Shown here: positions 38,825 through 47,377 of the stretch, piece after piece
Layout: every line of letters begins with the position of its first letter
Numbering within the stretch: position 1 is the stretch's first letter
Source of the DNA: Arthrobacter sp. CJ23
GTDB taxonomy: Bacteria > Actinomycetota > Actinomycetes > Actinomycetales > Micrococcaceae
Reading direction: 5' to 3'
Length of the DNA: 64,000 nucleotides
Assembly (NCBI RefSeq): GCF_024741795.1
Contig: NZ_CP102950.1
Coordinates: 4,154,001-4,218,000, forward strand
The notes under the pieces: generated by a model
Databases searched by the model: none
The model's input: the letters and a program-made list of their open reading frames with translations, nothing else
Told to the model about the DNA's origin: nothing
Program-made: the position numbers and the translations under genes

Positions 38825-40348
38825 CTAGTCCTGGAAGTACTCGATCTTGGCGCCGATGGTGTTCAGCCGCTCGGCCAGGTCCTCGTAGCCGCGCTCGATC
38901 ACGTAGATGTTGCGCAGCTCGGAGGTTCCGCGGGCCGCGAGCATGGCCAGCAGGAGGCAGGCGGCGGGGCGGAGTGCCGGCGGGCAGCCGATCTCCGCGG
39001 CGCGCCACTTGGTGGGGCCGTTGACGTAGATGCGGTGCGGGTCCAGCAGCTGCACCTGGGCGCCGAGCTTGTTGAGCTCCGTGAGGTAGATGGCGCGGTT
39101 TTCGTAGACCCAGTCGTGGATCATCGTCTGGCCCTCGGCGTTGCCTGCGATCACGGCAAAGAACGGCAGATTGTCGATGTTGAGGCCCGGGAAGGGCATC
39201 GGGTGGATCTTGTCCTTGGCCGCCGTCAGCACGGAGGGCTTGGTGGTGACATCCACCAGGCGCGTGCGGCCGTTGCGGGCCATGTATTCCCCGGACACGT
39301 CCAGCTCCTGGCCCATCTGCTCCAGCAGGGCGAGCTCGATTTCCATGAACTCGATGGGCACGCGGCGGATGGTGACCTCGGAATTGGTCACGATGCCGGC
39401 GGTGATCAGGCTCATGGCCTCGATGGGGTCCTCGGACGGGAAGTACTCAATGTCGACGTCGATGGCCGGGCGGCCGGTGATCTTCAGCGTGGTGGTGCCG
39501 ACGCCGTCGATCACAACGCCGAGTCCCTGCAGGTAGAAGCAGAGGTCCTGGACCATGTAGTTGGGGCTGGCGTTGCGGATCACCGTGGTGCCTTGGCGGT
39601 GGGCGGCGGCCATGATGGCGTTCTCGGTGACGGTGTCGCCACGCTCGGTGAGGACGAAGGAGCGGTCGTGGCTGTCGGCGGGCGGTGCGGAAACGGCGTA
39701 GAAACCGGCCTTGGCTTCCACCGTCAGGCCGAATTGGCGAAGGGCCTGCATGTGTGGTTCCACGGTGCGCGTGCCGAGGTCGCAGCCCCCGGCGTACGGC
39801 AGGTGGTATTCGCTGCTTTCATCCAGGAGCGGGCCGAGCAGCATGATGACGCTGCGCGTGCGGCGGGCGGCCTCCACATCCATGGAACCGAGGTCGAGGG
39901 TCTCGGGCCGGCGGATGCGCAGATCGTTGCCGTTGAGCCAGGTGCACTCGACGCCGATGGACATCAGCACCTCAACGATCCTGTTCACTTCTTCGATCCG
40001 GGCAAGCCGGCGGAGCGTGGTGGTGCCCCGGTTGATGAGGCTCGCACAGAGGAGCGCGACGCCGGCATTCTTGCTGCTGTTGACGTCCACCGCGCCGGAG
40101 AGCGTGCGTCCGCCCTCGACACGCAGGTGTGTCATCTGCGGCTTGCCGACTTTGACGATGGTGCGGCCGAGAATAGTCTCGAGGCGTTCGATCATTTTCA
40201 GGCTCAGGTTCTGTTTGCCCTGCTCCATGCGTGCAATCGCACTCTGGCTGGTTCCCAGTTCGGCGGCCAGCTGGCCCTGGGTCCAGCCCTTTTCGCCGCG
40301 GGCGTCGCGGAGAAGGAGGCCTACGTGTTCGGCAGCAGCTTGAGTCAT
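38825..40348 (-). CDS. murA: UDP-N-acetylglucosamine 1-carboxyvinyltransferase with N-terminal XRE HTH domain
   Basis: 507 residues. Residues ~6-62 are an XRE-type helix-turn-helix (LLLRDARGEKGWTQGQLAAELG, TSQSAIARMEQGKQNLS). From residue ~73 the enolpyruvyl-transferase fold follows: catalytic K93-N94 (VNSSKNAGV) and active-site C189 in YAGGCDLGTRTVEPH, the loop attacked by fosfomycin. MurA moves enolpyruvate from PEP to UDP-GlcNAc in the first step of peptidoglycan synthesis. Normal MurA is about 420 residues, so the extra 75 are a genuine fused DNA-binding domain. A 12-bp palindrome sits just upstream, hinting at self-regulation. It may be a second, regulatory MurA. Confidence 0.88.
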   Translation of the reverse strand: MTQAAAEHVGLLLRDARGEKGWTQGQLAAELGTSQSAIARMEQGKQNLSLKMIERLETILGRTIVKVGKPQMTHLRVEGGRTLSGAVDVNSSKNAGVALLCASLINRGTTTLRRLARIEEVNRIVEVLMSIGVECTWLNGNDLRIRRPETLDLGSMDVEAARRTRSVIMLLGPLLDESSEYHLPYAGGCDLGTRTVEPHMQALRQFGLTVEAKAGFYAVSAPPADSHDRSFVLTERGDTVTENAIMAAAHRQGTTVIRNASPNYMVQDLCFYLQGLGVVIDGVGTTTLKITGRPAIDVDIEYFPSEDPIEAMSLITAGIVTNSEVTIRRVPIEFMEIELALLEQMGQELDVSGEYMARNGRTRLVDVTTKPSVLTAAKDKIHPMPFPGLNIDNLPFFAVIAGNAEGQTMIHDWVYENRAIYLTELNKLGAQVQLLDPHRIYVNGPTKWRAAEIGCPPALRPAACLLLAMLAARGTSELRNIYVIERGYEDLAERLNTIGAKIEYFQD

Positions 40349-40359
40349 GGCAAGAAAAT

Positions 40360-40371
40360 ATCACAGGTGAT
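40360..40371. promoter_or_regulatory. ATCACAGGTGAT palindrome before the XRE-murA gene
   Basis: A perfect 12-bp palindromic site (ATCAC-AG-GTGAT) 12-23 nt upstream of the ATG at 40348, overlapping where the -10 region or leader would be. XRE-type dimers bind sites of this size. No ribosome site is visible before the ATG, so the transcript may be leaderless. Confidence 0.45.
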
Positions 40372-40595
40372 CTAGCATCGGCGGCACAATTCCCCATTGC
40401 GCGTCGAAGCTCACACGGTACCCGCCTTGTGCGATATACCGCGCCATGGTGGCGCATCACCGCAGGAAACCGGACATCCGGCACGGGGCACCCCTGAAGC
40501 CGCCCGGGACGCTGCCGCCCGGCAAGGGGACTTCTCCCCATTGCCCGCACGGCCCGGATCGCCAATCATGGACGGGAAGCTATCCAGGGGGAAAC

Positions 40596-41591
40596 ATGGC
40601 CTTCTACGGCGCCGACATCGAGCAGCTCCGCCTGCTCTCCAAGTCCCTGTCCACGGCGGCAGAGCTGCTGTCCAGCAAGGCACGGGAGCTCGATTCGCTG
40701 ATCACACAAAGCGGCTACTGGCAGGGCCACGATGCCAAGGCGTTCGCCGCCGAATGGCAGAGCCGCCTCCGCCCGCTGATTGAGAACGCGTCCCGCGGCG
40801 TGGCCGATGCGTCCAGGACAGCGATGAGCAACGCGGAGGAACAGTCTTCCGCTTCGGCCGACGGCGGCGGCAGCAGTACCAGCAGCAATACCGGCAGCAG
40901 TACGGGCTCGACGCCGGAGTCCGGCCTCCCTGCCGACAGCCAGACGGTGGGCCAAACGACCGCCGTCGAGCCGTCGTCGGACAGGCCGTCTCCCCAGGAA
41001 ATCCTGGACAAGTACCAGGTCAGCGATGCCAAGACCACCAAGTGGCCCTCGGACTGGGATCCGCTGCGGTTGGTTGTGGATCAGCGGCGCGTCACCGAAA
41101 AGGAGGCCGAACTGCTCAACGGCCTGGGCCCGCTCGAAATGAACGCCTTCAAGGGAATCCACGACGACGCCTTCAGCGTTGCGGATGAGCGCTTTCCCAG
41201 TCCCGACCAGAACGATGACCAGAACGATGCCTTCCGGCATGCCTACTGGAACGCCCTGATGGTCAAGGAATACGGTGCCGAGTGGGCGGAGGACTACGCC
41301 ACTGCCCACGAGCAGCTCCCGGGCAACCCGGCTCCGCGCGAAGCCATGGATCTGTACAACAATGAGGTGGGGCGCAACGTGGCCATCGCCCATCCGGACG
41401 CCAGTGCGGAGGAGCTCGCAGATTTGATTGAGCAGGCCGTCAAGAACGGCGACACCGTGGTGGTGGGCCAGGACCTGTTGCCGCATCCCTCGAACGAGAT
41501 ACCCATGGATCAAACGGGCGATGCGAACGACGCCGCCCCGGCACCCGGCCACAACCCCGATTTCAACGACGAGTCCAGGACCACCTCATGA
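40596..41591 (+). CDS. WXG100-type secreted protein with C-terminal DUF6973-like toxin-type domain
   Basis: 331 residues, ATG after AGGGGG. Residues 1-95 are a WXG-like hairpin (MAFYGADIEQLRLLSK, turn GYWQGHDAKAF), homologous to the protein at 2178-3758. A Ser/Gly/Thr linker (~87-125) leads to a C-terminal domain (~190-300) rich in charged helices: NDDQNDAFRHAYWNALMVKEYG, WAEDYATAHEQ, AMDLYNNEVGRNVAI. The His-Asp-Asn arrangement resembles DUF6973 domains found at the C-termini of polymorphic and T7SS effectors; catalytic activity is unproven. It is coupled (ATGA) to the lipoprotein gene downstream, a possible immunity or accessory gene. Confidence 0.7.
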   Translation: MAFYGADIEQLRLLSKSLSTAAELLSSKARELDSLITQSGYWQGHDAKAFAAEWQSRLRPLIENASRGVADASRTAMSNAEEQSSASADGGGSSTSSNTGSSTGSTPESGLPADSQTVGQTTAVEPSSDRPSPQEILDKYQVSDAKTTKWPSDWDPLRLVVDQRRVTEKEAELLNGLGPLEMNAFKGIHDDAFSVADERFPSPDQNDDQNDAFRHAYWNALMVKEYGAEWAEDYATAHEQLPGNPAPREAMDLYNNEVGRNVAIAHPDASAEELADLIEQAVKNGDTVVVGQDLLPHPSNEIPMDQTGDANDAAPAPGHNPDFNDESRTTS

Positions 41592-42043
41592 CGCGCCCCG
41601 CACACCGCCCCAGCCCACGCAGAGCCGCCCTGGCCCTGCTCACCTTTGTCCTGGCCTGCGCCCTGGGCGCCTGCTCACTTGGAGGAACCACCATGCCAGA
41701 AATCGACGACAAGCTGGACGGCCGCGTGCTGCAGGCGGCCACGACCGGCACCGAGCTGAAGCTTGCCGACGTCACGGATTTCGAGTGGGACCAGGCAGGG
41801 TTCGTCACGGAAGGCACCCCGGCCAAGGACATCGAGGCCGCCTTCGGTGAAGCCATTACCCGGGAAAACCGGTACACCGCATCCCCGGCGCTCTTCGTGT
41901 TCCTCAAGGACGGCAAGGTGGCCAAGGCCGTCAGCATCACCCCCGATGCCTTCTTCGGCCAGGATGCCAAGAAGAAGTACGGGCGCGAGGTAGTGCTCAC
42001 GCCACTGGAGGACCACAAGGGCTTCCTCAACTGGCGCGAGTAG
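41588..42043 (+). CDS. Small lipoprotein coupled to the WXG-type effector
   Basis: 151 residues; starts inside the stop of the WXG gene (ATGA). Lipoprotein signal LALLTFVLACALGACSLGG with lipobox cysteine at residue ~29. The mature part (TTMPEIDDKLDGRVLQAATTG, SPALFVFLKDGKVAKAVSITPDAF) is a small alpha/beta domain I do not recognise. An immunity role outside the membrane, or an accessory role in secretion, is the best guess from its coupling. The alternative of an unrelated surface lipoprotein cannot be excluded. Confidence 0.7.
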   Translation: MTRPAHRPSPRRAALALLTFVLACALGACSLGGTTMPEIDDKLDGRVLQAATTGTELKLADVTDFEWDQAGFVTEGTPAKDIEAAFGEAITRENRYTASPALFVFLKDGKVAKAVSITPDAFFGQDAKKKYGREVVLTPLEDHKGFLNWRE

Positions 42044-42097
42044 CACCGCTTCGAACGGACGGAAGCGCTCCGGGCCCGCTAGGTTGCGCCGCAGCCT

Positions 42098-42892
42098 CTA
42101 GCGCCAGACGAAGCTCCAGGTCCCGGCCCAGCCTGCTGCCAGGACCGCGGCAGCGGCGATGGCCATGCCACCCAGGAGCACCCACGCATCCAGCAGCGAG
42201 TACGTGGATTCCCGCGCCCAGGTGCGCCGCCCGCCGCCGAAGCCACGGGCCTCCATGGTCACGGCAAGGCGGGAAGCTCGCCGGATCGCCTGGACCAGCA
42301 GCCCGAAGCTCTGCCCCAGGGTGGCGCGCAGGCGCTGCAGCGGGCTGCCATGGGAGCCGACGCCGCGGGCCCGGCGGGCCATGCCGATGGTCTGCCATTC
42401 CTCGGCCATGAGCCCCACCAGCCGCATGGCCGCGAGCGTGCCCAGCACGAAGCGGTGCGGCAGCCGGGCCTTCTGCGCCAGGGCATCGGCGAGGTCGGTG
42501 GGGTCGGTGCAGCTCATCAGCAGGATCGCCGGCATGGCGATCGCCAGGCCGCGCAGCATGAAGCCGAGCCCCAGCTCAAGGGAGCCTTCGCTGATGGACC
42601 AGATCCCGACGTCGAGCAGTACCGCGCCGCTGTCCGCGGCGACGATCGCCGTGCTCCAGCCGCCCAGTGCGGCCGCGATGATGAGCGGCCAGCCGCGCTG
42701 CCAGAGCAGGCGCAGGGTCAGCCCGGCCAGGGGGAAGAGCGCCAGTTCCGCCGCGAGCGCCACCGAGGCGGAGACCCAGTCGATGGAGAGCGCCAGCACC
42801 AGGGTAATGAGGAAAACGGCCACGAATTTGGCCAGCGGGTTGGCGCGGGTCAGGAGGGCGTGGTTGCCGCGCAGGGTCAGTGCATCCCTCAT
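42098..42892 (-). CDS. ECF transporter transmembrane T component
   Basis: 264 residues from ATG 42892, overlapping the ATPase stop by 4 nt. CbiQ/EcfT family: MRDALTLRGNHALLTRANPLAKF opening, then membrane helices, then the coupling helices with the diagnostic small motifs MARRARGVG and MEARGFGGG (A-R-G type) that contact the ATPases. It scaffolds the vitamin S component. The frame is open far upstream only as the shadow of the ATPase gene. Confidence 0.9.
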   Translation of the reverse strand: MRDALTLRGNHALLTRANPLAKFVAVFLITLVLALSIDWVSASVALAAELALFPLAGLTLRLLWQRGWPLIIAAALGGWSTAIVAADSGAVLLDVGIWSISEGSLELGLGFMLRGLAIAMPAILLMSCTDPTDLADALAQKARLPHRFVLGTLAAMRLVGLMAEEWQTIGMARRARGVGSHGSPLQRLRATLGQSFGLLVQAIRRASRLAVTMEARGFGGGRRTWARESTYSLLDAWVLLGGMAIAAAAVLAAGWAGTWSFVWR

Positions 42893-44472
42893 GCCGCACC
42901 TGCTTCCTGGCGCGTGCCGCTCCGCGAGGCGGGATCGAGGCGCAGTTCCGTGCCGCCCAGGACCGCGCTGAATTCCTCGTCGTGGGTCACGGAGACCACG
43001 GAGGTACCGGCGTCGAGCAGTTCGGAGAGGAACGACGCGAGCTCGGCCCAGGTGTTGGCGTCCTGGCCGAACGTCGGCTCGTCGAGGACCAGGACCTTGG
43101 GGTGGGCGGCGAGCACCGTGGCCACGGACAGCCGCCGCTTCTCCCCGCCGGAGAGCGTGTAGGGGTTGGCGTCCACCAGGTGCGTCAGGCGAAGCCGTTC
43201 CAGGAGTTCGTCCACGCGTTCTTCGCCGTGGCCCAGGTGGCGGGGTCCGAACATGAGCTCGTCGAGCACGCGGCCGGTGACGAACTGGTGCTCGGGCTCC
43301 TGGAAGACGGTGCCGATGCGGGAAATCAGCTGCTGGGCCTTCCACGCGAAGGGGTCTGTCCCGGCACCGCCGGACAGCCCGACGGCGGCCGACACCTTCC
43401 CGGCGACAGGCGCGAGGAGTCCGGCGAGCGTCAGCGCGAACGTCGACTTTCCGGCACCGTTGGGGCCGGTGATGGTCAGTGCCTGGCCGGCGCGCACCTG
43501 GGCGGTGATGCCGGACTGCACCGGGACGGGCGGGATGGTCTTGAAGCCGCGGCGGCGTGGCCGTTCCCGCGACACGGCGAGGTCCTGGGCGGCCAGGAGC
43601 AGCTCCGCCGGTTCCTCCGCGCGGGTGCGCGTGCGGGTGGCCGGAACGTAGCCCGGCACCCAGACCCCCGCAGCCATGAGCATGTTCCGGGCCTCGTCCA
43701 GGACCTGGTCGGGCGGGCCGTCGAGAAGCACGCCGGGCGTGCCGCTCCCGCCCGCGGAGCCGGCAGCGGAGCCTGGCTGGAGCACCACGATCCGGTCCAC
43801 CAGGTCCTTCCAGACGGACACGCGGTGTTCCACCACCACCAGGGTGGCGCCGGTCTTGTCCAGGCAGCGGCCCACGGCGTCGCGGACTTCCAGCACACCG
43901 GCGGGATCCAGGTTGGCGGTGGGCTCATCCAGCAGGATCAGCCCGGGCCGCATCGCCAGGATGCCCGCCAGCGCAAGGCGCTGCTTCTGCCCGCCGGACA
44001 GGGCCGACGTCGGGTGGTCCAGCGCCAAACCGCCGCCGGCAATGCTGCGCAACCCCACGTCGTCGAGCGCTTCATGGACGCGCTTCCAGATCTCCGCACG
44101 GGGGACGGCGAGGTTCTCGGCGCCGAAGGCGACGTCGTCGCCCAGGCGCGAGAGAACCACCTGCGTTTCCGGGTCCTGCTGCATGAGCCCGGCACGGCCC
44201 CGCTGCCCGCGCGGTGCGGCGCCGTCGATCAGCAGCGAGCCGCTCTCGTCGGCGTCGTCGTCATCCCCGCCCAGCACGCCGGCCAGGGCATGCAGCAGCG
44301 TGGACTTGCCGGCGCCCGAAGGCCCCAGCAGCAGCACGCGCTCGCCCGGCCCGATCTCAAGGTCGAGGCCCTGGACGGCAGGGGTGGAGCGGCCGGCGTG
44401 CCGCCAGCCCCACCCCCGGGCGGAGACTGCGGCAGGCCGGCCCGCAGTGGAAGCGGCGTCGGAAACCGGCAT
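42889..44472 (-). CDS. ECF transporter ATPase, two ABC domains fused (EcfA)
   Basis: 527 residues with two nucleotide-binding domains. NBD1: Walker A GPSGAGKST, signature LSGGQKQRLALAGIL, Walker B LILLDEPTANLDP. NBD2: Walker A GPNGAGKST, signature LSGGEKRRLSVATVL, Walker B VLVLDEPTFGQD. Fusion of the A and A' ATPases in one chain is typical of actinobacterial YkoEDC-type importers. It powers uptake of the thiamine precursor bound by the YkoE-like protein, whose gene overlaps it by one base. Confidence 0.93.
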   Translation of the reverse strand: MPVSDAASTAGRPAAVSARGWGWRHAGRSTPAVQGLDLEIGPGERVLLLGPSGAGKSTLLHALAGVLGGDDDDADESGSLLIDGAAPRGQRGRAGLMQQDPETQVVLSRLGDDVAFGAENLAVPRAEIWKRVHEALDDVGLRSIAGGGLALDHPTSALSGGQKQRLALAGILAMRPGLILLDEPTANLDPAGVLEVRDAVGRCLDKTGATLVVVEHRVSVWKDLVDRIVVLQPGSAAGSAGGSGTPGVLLDGPPDQVLDEARNMLMAAGVWVPGYVPATRTRTRAEEPAELLLAAQDLAVSRERPRRRGFKTIPPVPVQSGITAQVRAGQALTITGPNGAGKSTFALTLAGLLAPVAGKVSAAVGLSGGAGTDPFAWKAQQLISRIGTVFQEPEHQFVTGRVLDELMFGPRHLGHGEERVDELLERLRLTHLVDANPYTLSGGEKRRLSVATVLAAHPKVLVLDEPTFGQDANTWAELASFLSELLDAGTSVVSVTHDEEFSAVLGGTELRLDPASRSGTRQEAGAA

Positions 44473-45092
44473 CAGGAGAAGACAGGCTCCGAGAAGGCCT
44501 TGCGGGAGGCGAACGAGCTCAGAACACCGGTCCTGGCCAGGCCACGGGTGGCGATCCAGGACAGCGCACCGGCGATGATTGCGCCGGAGATCGCGCAGAA
44601 CACGATGTAGGCGGCCTTGTCGCCGGCTTCATAGGCGATGTTCCAGCCCCACGGCGCGAACGAGTCGTTCAGGCCGCAGAACAGGCCCGCACCGGCGCCG
44701 GCCAGCAAGGATACCGGCAGATTGAACTTCTTGTAGGCGAAGGCGGCGAACACCAGTTCCGCGCCGAGGCCCTGCAGCAGCCCGGAAATCAGCACGGTGG
44801 TGCCGTACTGGGAACCCATGATGAGCTCGCCCGTGGCGGCGACGGTTTCGCAGAACAGGGCCGCGCCCGGCTTGCGGATGATAAGCATGCCCAGCACGGC
44901 CGGAATCATCCAGCCGCCGGCGATCAGGCCGGTAAGGGGCGGGTACGTGGCGTTCATCGGTGTGGAGACGAGGGCCGCGCCCTGGGACCATGCCCAGAAG
45001 ATCACGCCGCCGGCGATGGCGATCAATGCCGCCACCACGATGTCCACAACGCGCCAGTTGTAGCTGGCTTTCTTAAAGCTTGCTGTTGTCAT
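44472..45092 (-). CDS. ykoE: ECF substrate-binding S component, YkoE-like (thiamine/HMP)
   Basis: 206 residues, five or six membrane helices (VVDIVVAALIAIAGGVIFWAW, LIAGGWMIPAVLGMLI and so on), with the YkoE-type regions CETVAATGELIMGSQYG and GLFCGLNDSFAPWGWN. YkoE-family proteins bind hydroxymethylpyrimidine or thiamine. The TPP riboswitch upstream supports that substrate. First gene of the ykoE-ecfA-ecfT operon. Confidence 0.85.
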   Translation of the reverse strand: MTTASFKKASYNWRVVDIVVAALIAIAGGVIFWAWSQGAALVSTPMNATYPPLTGLIAGGWMIPAVLGMLIIRKPGAALFCETVAATGELIMGSQYGTTVLISGLLQGLGAELVFAAFAYKKFNLPVSLLAGAGAGLFCGLNDSFAPWGWNIAYEAGDKAAYIVFCAISGAIIAGALSWIATRGLARTGVLSSFASRKAFSEPVFS

Positions 45093-45182
45093 TTCTGCCT
45101 CCTGAGTTACAGGAGGGGAAAGTGTTCCCCGGCTTCCGGACGGCCTGTGCCGCCCGCGGATCCGGACACTCTGAGAACTCGA

Positions 45183-45297
45183 CTCCCTTACGCCGGTACT
45201 AACCGGATCAGGTTCGAGGGTCTGCGGCTGTCCGCACTCTCAGCGCCCTTCCACCGGCTGCATCCCTGCAGTGCCCGACGGCGGCGCTCCCCTGTCG
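45183..45297 (-). promoter_or_regulatory. TPP (THI-element) riboswitch
   Basis: On the minus strand the conserved pieces are in order: GGGGAGCGCC, then CGCTGAGAGTGCGG, ACCCTCGAACCTGATCCGG, and TTAGTACCGGCGTAAGGGAG. These are the CUGAGA and ACCUGAUC blocks of the thiamine pyrophosphate aptamer. The 90 bp between it and the ykoE start (45093-45182) is the expression platform; the ribosome site AGGAGG lies 9-14 nt before the ATG. Confidence 0.93.
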
Positions 45298-45395
45298 TGA
45301 TAAATCTGCCCTGATGGGCGTTCTCCAGTTTACACCTCGGGGCAGTTCCGGGCTTTTGGGGAGGGTCATATTGGGGGCGGGACGAGGTGGGTGCG

Positions 45396-45484
45396 ATTCT
45401 GCTGGATCATCCGGGCCCTGACTCAAGTGCGGCCCGTCCTGGCGCGGGGGCAAGGGCAAGCCTGAGAGAATGATCCAGCAGAAC
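45396..45484. repeat. Palindromic intergenic repeat, copy C
   Basis: ATTCTGCTGGATCAT (45396-45410) and reverse complement ATGATCCAGCAGAA (45470-45483) flank about 59 nt, the same arms as copies A and B. It lies between the TPP leader and the Nudix gene; the rest of the 412-bp spacer holds only the riboswitch. Confidence 0.75.
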
Positions 45485-45504
45485 TGCCGCAGCGAAGGGG
45501 CCCC

Positions 45505-46248
45505 ATGACCAGCACAGACGGAAGCAACGGCGTCACGCCCCGGAACCCAGTGCCTGGAAGGACGGCGCCAGAACGTCCCGCCCCCGGCAGCACCGTGCCC
45601 GAACCGAGGCTCGCCGCGAGCGTCATCCTCCTGCGTGATGCCCCGGGCGGCCTCGAAACCTTCGTCCAGCACCGTGTGGCCACCATGGACTTCGCCGCCG
45701 GAATGGTGGTGTTCCCCGGCGGACGCGTGGACGCCGCGGACAAGGCCGGCCGGGAGTACCCGGACGGGCTGCTGGATGCCCACGCCCAGGACTGGAAGCT
45801 GGCTTCGATCGGGGCCGGCGCAGGCTCCGCACAGGCCCGCGCCGACGCCGGAATGGTACTGGCCGCAGCGCAACGCGAAGTGTTCGAGGAGGCCGGGCTC
45901 CGGCTTGACGCCGCGGACCTTCGCCCGTGGGCCAACTGGGTCACCCCGCCGGACATGCCCAAGCGCTTCGACACCTACTTCTACGTGGCCCGTCCCGCGC
46001 CGGGAGCCGAGCCGCGGCACCAGACCACGGAGGCGTCGTCGTCGCTCTGGATGCCGGTCCGCGACATCCTGGCCGCCGAAGAGGCCGGGAGACTGAAACT
46101 CATGCCGCCCACCTTGTTCCTGCTCAAGGAGGTAGGCGCGCTGGGGGGCGTGGAGGCCGTCTGGTCCGCCGAGCACCCGATCGTCCCGGTACATCCCGCC
46201 GCAGGTGCCATGGCGGCTTTCCTGAAGGGCCGCACGAACCGCCGCTAA
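45505..46248 (+). CDS. Nudix hydrolase
   Basis: 247 residues. A Nudix box is spread over FPGGRVDAADKAG and AAQREVFEEAGLRLDA, i.e. the R-E-x2-E-E metal helix (REVFEEAG) with a long insertion between the conserved G and the REVFEE helix. Also HRVATMDFAAGMVVFPGG, typical of NUDT7/8/CoA-diphosphatase-like or YfcD-type actinobacterial Nudix proteins of about this size. It hydrolyses a nucleoside-diphosphate-linked compound; the substrate is not predictable. Confidence 0.85.
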   Translation: MTSTDGSNGVTPRNPVPGRTAPERPAPGSTVPEPRLAASVILLRDAPGGLETFVQHRVATMDFAAGMVVFPGGRVDAADKAGREYPDGLLDAHAQDWKLASIGAGAGSAQARADAGMVLAAAQREVFEEAGLRLDAADLRPWANWVTPPDMPKRFDTYFYVARPAPGAEPRHQTTEASSSLWMPVRDILAAEEAGRLKLMPPTLFLLKEVGALGGVEAVWSAEHPIVPVHPAAGAMAAFLKGRTNRR

Positions 46249-46415
46249 GCCGCCGGGGCGGTGATCTCCGCTGCTCCGCCGCTCACGACGATTCCGCCGC
46301 TTGGAGGAATGTCGACGGTGAGCACGCTCGGACGGCCCACGTGGCTTCCCTGGTGCATCGCCCCGCCCGCCCCGCAGCCGCATCCGGCGAGGTGCCAGGC
46401 GCTAGGCTGGGGGTC

Positions 46416-46676
46416 ATGAACCTCTTCTTCAAGCTTCTTGGCACCGGAGTGAGCATCGGCGCGGGAATCGTCGGCAGCAAACTCGTCAACGCGGCCTGGG
46501 AAAAGTCCACCGGCAAGAAGCCGCCCAAGGGCCACGACGACATGGAAACCAGCCTGCGTTCGGCCCTCGTTTTCGCGCTCATTTCGGGCACCGTCAGCAC
46601 CCTCATCCAGGTCCTGGCCAGCCGCGGCACCCAGCGCGCCATCGCCCGATTCGCCAAGACCCAGGACATCGTCTAG
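46416..46676 (+). CDS. DUF4235 membrane protein
   Basis: 86 residues. MNLFFKLLGTGVSIGAGIVGSKLV opens a membrane helix; WEKSTGKKPPKGHDD is the family signature; RSALVFALISGTVSTLIQVLASRGTQR is the second helix. DUF4235 proteins are small actinobacterial inner-membrane proteins of unknown role. It is a separate transcript facing the mrp operon end. The 46249-46415 spacer upstream shows no feature beyond its promoter. Confidence 0.85.
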   Translation: MNLFFKLLGTGVSIGAGIVGSKLVNAAWEKSTGKKPPKGHDDMETSLRSALVFALISGTVSTLIQVLASRGTQRAIARFAKTQDIV

Positions 46677-46686
46677 CCAGCTTCTG

Positions 46687-47109
46687 TCAGTCCGAAGCCC
46701 TGCCGGCCGTTTCGCGCCCGGCGGCCTTTTGGTCTGCCCGCTCCCCCGCGGCCTTCTGGATCACAGCCTCCAGCTCGTCGGCGGTGAGCAGTTCCCGGTG
46801 GCCGTGCTTGGTACGGTAGCCCGAGCGGCCCACCATGTGCGCGGACACGGGAACGGTCAGCAACTGGAAGATCCAGGCCACCACCAGCACGGGCCACACC
46901 CACCAGGTCCGCATCTGCAGCCCGATGGCGGCCAGCAGCAGGAACAGGCCCAGCACCTGCGGCTTGGTGGCGGCGTGCATGCGGCTCATGAGGTCCGGGA
47001 AACGCAGCAGGCCCACGGCCGCGGCGAGGGACATGAGCGCCCCCACCACAAGGAAGACGGCGGTGACGGCGTCGATCACGGCGTCCGCGCCCGAAGCATC
47101 AGGAGTCAT
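46687..47109 (-). CDS. mrpG: Na+/H+ antiporter subunit G
   Basis: 140 residues, three membrane helices; MnhG core LMSLAAAVGLLRFPDLMSRMHAATKPQVLG. The C-terminal ~50 residues are a charged cytoplasmic tail, longer than usual. Last gene of the mrp operon; its ATG lies 11 nt inside mrpF. Confidence 0.92.
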   Translation of the reverse strand: MTPDASGADAVIDAVTAVFLVVGALMSLAAAVGLLRFPDLMSRMHAATKPQVLGLFLLLAAIGLQMRTWWVWPVLVVAWIFQLLTVPVSAHMVGRSGYRTKHGHRELLTADELEAVIQKAAGERADQKAAGRETAGRASD

Positions 47110-47377
47110 TGGGCTGTTCCCTCCGGTCGGCCACGAAGCGGGCCACGGTCACCGAGCCGATGAAGCCGATCACCGTGAGCGCCACCAGCAGCATGAGGTT
47201 GTTGAGGTGCCGGTTCACGGCCATGTCGATCGCGAGCGCGGCGCCCAGGATGGCCAGCAGCACGTCCGAGGCGAGCACGCGGTCCAGCAGGGACGGCCCG
47301 ACGGCGATGCGGATGATCGCGCCGGCGGCGGCGAAGCTGAGGATCACGGCCGTGACGATGAGAACGATGTCCTTCAC
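47099..47377 (-). CDS. mrpF: Na+/H+ antiporter subunit F
   Basis: 92 residues, GTG start at 47377 after AAGGAG, overlapping the mrpE stop (GTGA). Three helices with the MnhF block GPSLLDRVLASDVLLAILGAALA. The open frame continues to 48145, but upstream it is only the shadow of mrpE and mrpD. Confidence 0.9.
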   Translation of the reverse strand: MKDIVLIVTAVILSFAAAGAIIRIAVGPSLLDRVLASDVLLAILGAALAIDMAVNRHLNNLMLLVALTVIGFIGSVTVARFVADRREQPNDS

